Assembly (NCBI GenBank): GCA_964346665.1
Contig: CAYFVC010000063.1
Coordinates: forward strand, 1 to 6,895
Reading direction: 5' to 3'
Source of the DNA: JAZGEG01 sp964346665
GTDB lineage: Archaea; Aenigmatarchaeota; Aenigmatarchaeia; QMZP01; QMZT01
DNA: 6,895 nt
Shown piece after piece: positions 5,388 through 6,895 of this stretch; positions within the stretch are counted from its first letter, which is position 1; each line of letters opens with the position of its first letter. The notes under the pieces were generated by a model. That model did not search any database, had not been told where the DNA came from, and was given only the letters and a program-made list of their open reading frames with translations. The position numbers were made by a program, and so were the translations under genes.

Positions 5388-6895
5388 ATGGTTAGGTTAG
5401 AAAAAATCGTTATGCATGGATTCAAGTCGTTCAAAAGACCGACCAGCATGGTTTTCCCCTCGAACTTCGCTGTTATTACCGGGCCGAACGGCTGCGGGAA
5501 ATCGAATATAGGAGATTCCATAGGCTTTGTTCTGGGAAAAGCATCCTCCAGATATCTGCGTGCGAAGAAGGCGAGCGATTTGATTTTCCATGGAAGCAAG
5601 AACAAGCCACCCTCTGATTATGCGAAGGTCAATCTGGTTTTCTCGAACCGTTCTAAAGCATTGCCCATGGACGAGGAGGACGTGATGGTTACGAGGAGAC
5701 TTAACAAGGAAGGGGTTTCTTCTTACAGGGTGAACGGGAAAATCACGACACGCCAGCAAATTCTAGACATCTTCATGCAGGCAAGGCTGAACCCCGGAGG
5801 GCACAACGTGATCAAGCAGGGGGACGTTTCGAAGGTTATAGACATGAACCCTCTAGAAAGGAGGGAAATAATAGATGAGATTTCAGGGATAACTGAATAC
5901 GATGAAAAGAGAAACCAGGCGTTGAAACAGCTCGAAAAGGTGGAGGAGAAGGTGAGGGAAGCCGAGATCATACTCGAGCAGAAAGAGGAGATAATAGAGA
6001 AGCTCAAGAAAGACAGGGATTCCGCTCTCGAGTATCAGAGAATGAACAACGAACTCGAGCTTGTGAAGTCAACCATCATCTGGAAGGAGTTCACCTCCGC
6101 GGAGAAGAACATAGGGAACATCGAAAAGGGGATAGAGGAAAAGGATAGTGAAATAAAAACCCTTGAAAGGGAGATAAAGGGGATAGACAAGGAGATGGAA
6201 GAGAAGGACAAGGAAATCGAAAGCCTTATGAAGGAGGTTATGAGAAAAGACGAAATTGAGATAACAAAGAAGATTTCTAAAATCGAGTCTTCGCTTGAAA
6301 GCAAGGATAACCTAATCCATTCGAACGAAAGGGAGATCGAGAGATTGAAGGATATGGTTAGGAGTATGAGCACCTTCAAGGGCTCGCTTGACCACCTCAA
6401 ACCCGTTCTTGAAATAAAAGGGGTTCGAGGTTTTGTAAAAGATCTGATAATAGTCCCTGAACAGTACAGGGTAGCCATCGAAGTCGCTGGCGGATCGCAT
6501 ATGAACGATATAGTTGTTGATGACCTGAACACGGCGATCCACTGCGTGAAATACCTCAAAGAGGAAAGGATAGGGAGAGCGAGGTTCCTTCCCTTGGACA
6601 GGATTCGCTCCCATCCAAAGCAATCCCTTCCCCAGGGAACGTTAGGCTGGTTATCGGAACTTATTCACCATGACAGGGAATATTCCCCTGTAATAGAATA
6701 CGTGTTCGGGAGGACTGCATGCATTAATGATATAGACAAAGCGAAGAAGATAGCTGAGAAAAACCGAATCCGTATGGTTACGTTGGACGGGGATATTTTC
6801 GAAACGTCAGGAGCGGTTTTCGGAGGGTATTACATAAAGCAGGCGAAACCCGAAACCAAAAAATACCTCAAAGAGAAGGAAAAACTTGAGGAGGA
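5388..6895 (+). CDS. smc: chromosome partition protein Smc, N-terminal head, short arm and hinge (partial at 3' end)
   Basis: About 502 residues are visible; the gene runs off the right edge. Smc is the ATPase core of prokaryotic condensin, acting on the nucleoid. The head carries Walker A GPNGCGKS (32-39, Cys at a normally Ser position), the VLG-ASS-YLRA region (49-59) and archaeal-type blocks VIKQGDV-KVIDMNPLERREIIDEISGITEYDEKR (about 142-174). A charged coiled coil follows from about 170 to 335. The hinge begins near GVRGFVKDLI (345-354), continues through IEVAGG, GRARFLPLDRI and VFGRTACIND, and closes with RMVTLDGDIFETSGAVFGG (GG at 479-480), where the returning coiled coil begins. The arm is about half the usual length. 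The frame is open throughout, with no sign of a frameshift. The second coiled coil, ABC signature and Walker B lie outside. It is divergent from the PIN gene. Confidence 0.97.
   Translation, partial: MVRLEKIVMHGFKSFKRPTSMVFPSNFAVITGPNGCGKSNIGDSIGFVLGKASSRYLRAKKASDLIFHGSKNKPPSDYAKVNLVFSNRSKALPMDEEDVMVTRRLNKEGVSSYRVNGKITTRQQILDIFMQARLNPGGHNVIKQGDVSKVIDMNPLERREIIDEISGITEYDEKRNQALKQLEKVEEKVREAEIILEQKEEIIEKLKKDRDSALEYQRMNNELELVKSTIIWKEFTSAEKNIGNIEKGIEEKDSEIKTLEREIKGIDKEMEEKDKEIESLMKEVMRKDEIEITKKISKIESSLESKDNLIHSNEREIERLKDMVRSMSTFKGSLDHLKPVLEIKGVRGFVKDLIIVPEQYRVAIEVAGGSHMNDIVVDDLNTAIHCVKYLKEERIGRARFLPLDRIRSHPKQSLPQGTLGWLSELIHHDREYSPVIEYVFGRTACINDIDKAKKIAEKNRIRMVTLDGDIFETSGAVFGGYYIKQAKPETKKYLKEKEKLEE

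Noticed and set aside
5895..6410. Frameshift or pseudogene as the cause of the short Smc arm
   Set aside because: I followed the frame codon by codon from 5388 through the arm and hinge without a stop or shift; the coiled-coil character is kept throughout. A clean in-frame deletion in assembly cannot be excluded from sequence alone.
6035..6559. Minus-strand open frame of 174 codons, rich in Ser, Ile and Phe, opposite the Smc coiled coil and hinge
   Set aside because: Its low-complexity hydrophobic look is what the reverse complement of Lys/Glu-rich coiled-coil codons produces; smc itself is certain.

Overview
The window is a compact stretch of an archaeal chromosome. The evidence is the SMC head and hinge of archaeal/bacterial Smc type, a COG1412 (Fcf1-like) PIN protein, an archaeal-style phosphoserine-phosphatase-like HAD protein, TATA-like A/T boxes in the short intergenic gaps, and Shine-Dalgarno sites of the form GGTGAT close to the start codons. 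I cannot place the lineage more precisely from the sequence alone. I see no mobile element, CRISPR array, tRNA or rRNA, and codon and base use look uniform across the window.

Layout: about 1-5260 is a run of tightly packed minus-strand genes. In transcription order these are a PIN-domain protein, a PSP-like HAD phosphatase, a membrane pyrophosphatase (hppA), 5-methylthioribose-1-phosphate isomerase (mtnA), an LsrF-like class I aldolase, a small three-helix membrane protein, and probably the first codons of one more gene at the left edge. A 127-bp divergent intergenic region (5261-5387) follows. It holds an A/T-rich TATA-like core and two inverted repeats. Beyond it an smc gene runs on the plus strand off the right edge.

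How the genes may work together: MtnA makes a ribulose-1-phosphate compound from methylthioribose-1-phosphate (or 5-deoxyribose-1-phosphate). An LsrF/DeoC-type aldolase directly downstream could split such a ketose phosphate into dihydroxyacetone phosphate and an aldehyde. The next reading frame at the edge begins MKVAMY, which resembles zinc alcohol dehydrogenases that could dispose of the aldehyde. This would amount to a DHAP-shunt-like salvage route for methylthioadenosine or 5'-deoxyadenosine; it is inference from gene order. The pyrophosphatase is an energy-conserving K+-dependent type. PIN and HAD are translationally coupled through a TAATG overlap.

The most striking single observation is that the Smc protein has an N-terminal coiled-coil arm of only about 165 residues between head and hinge, roughly half of what I know for canonical Smc, in an uninterrupted reading frame. 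I did not find a clear, wholly new multi-gene system here.
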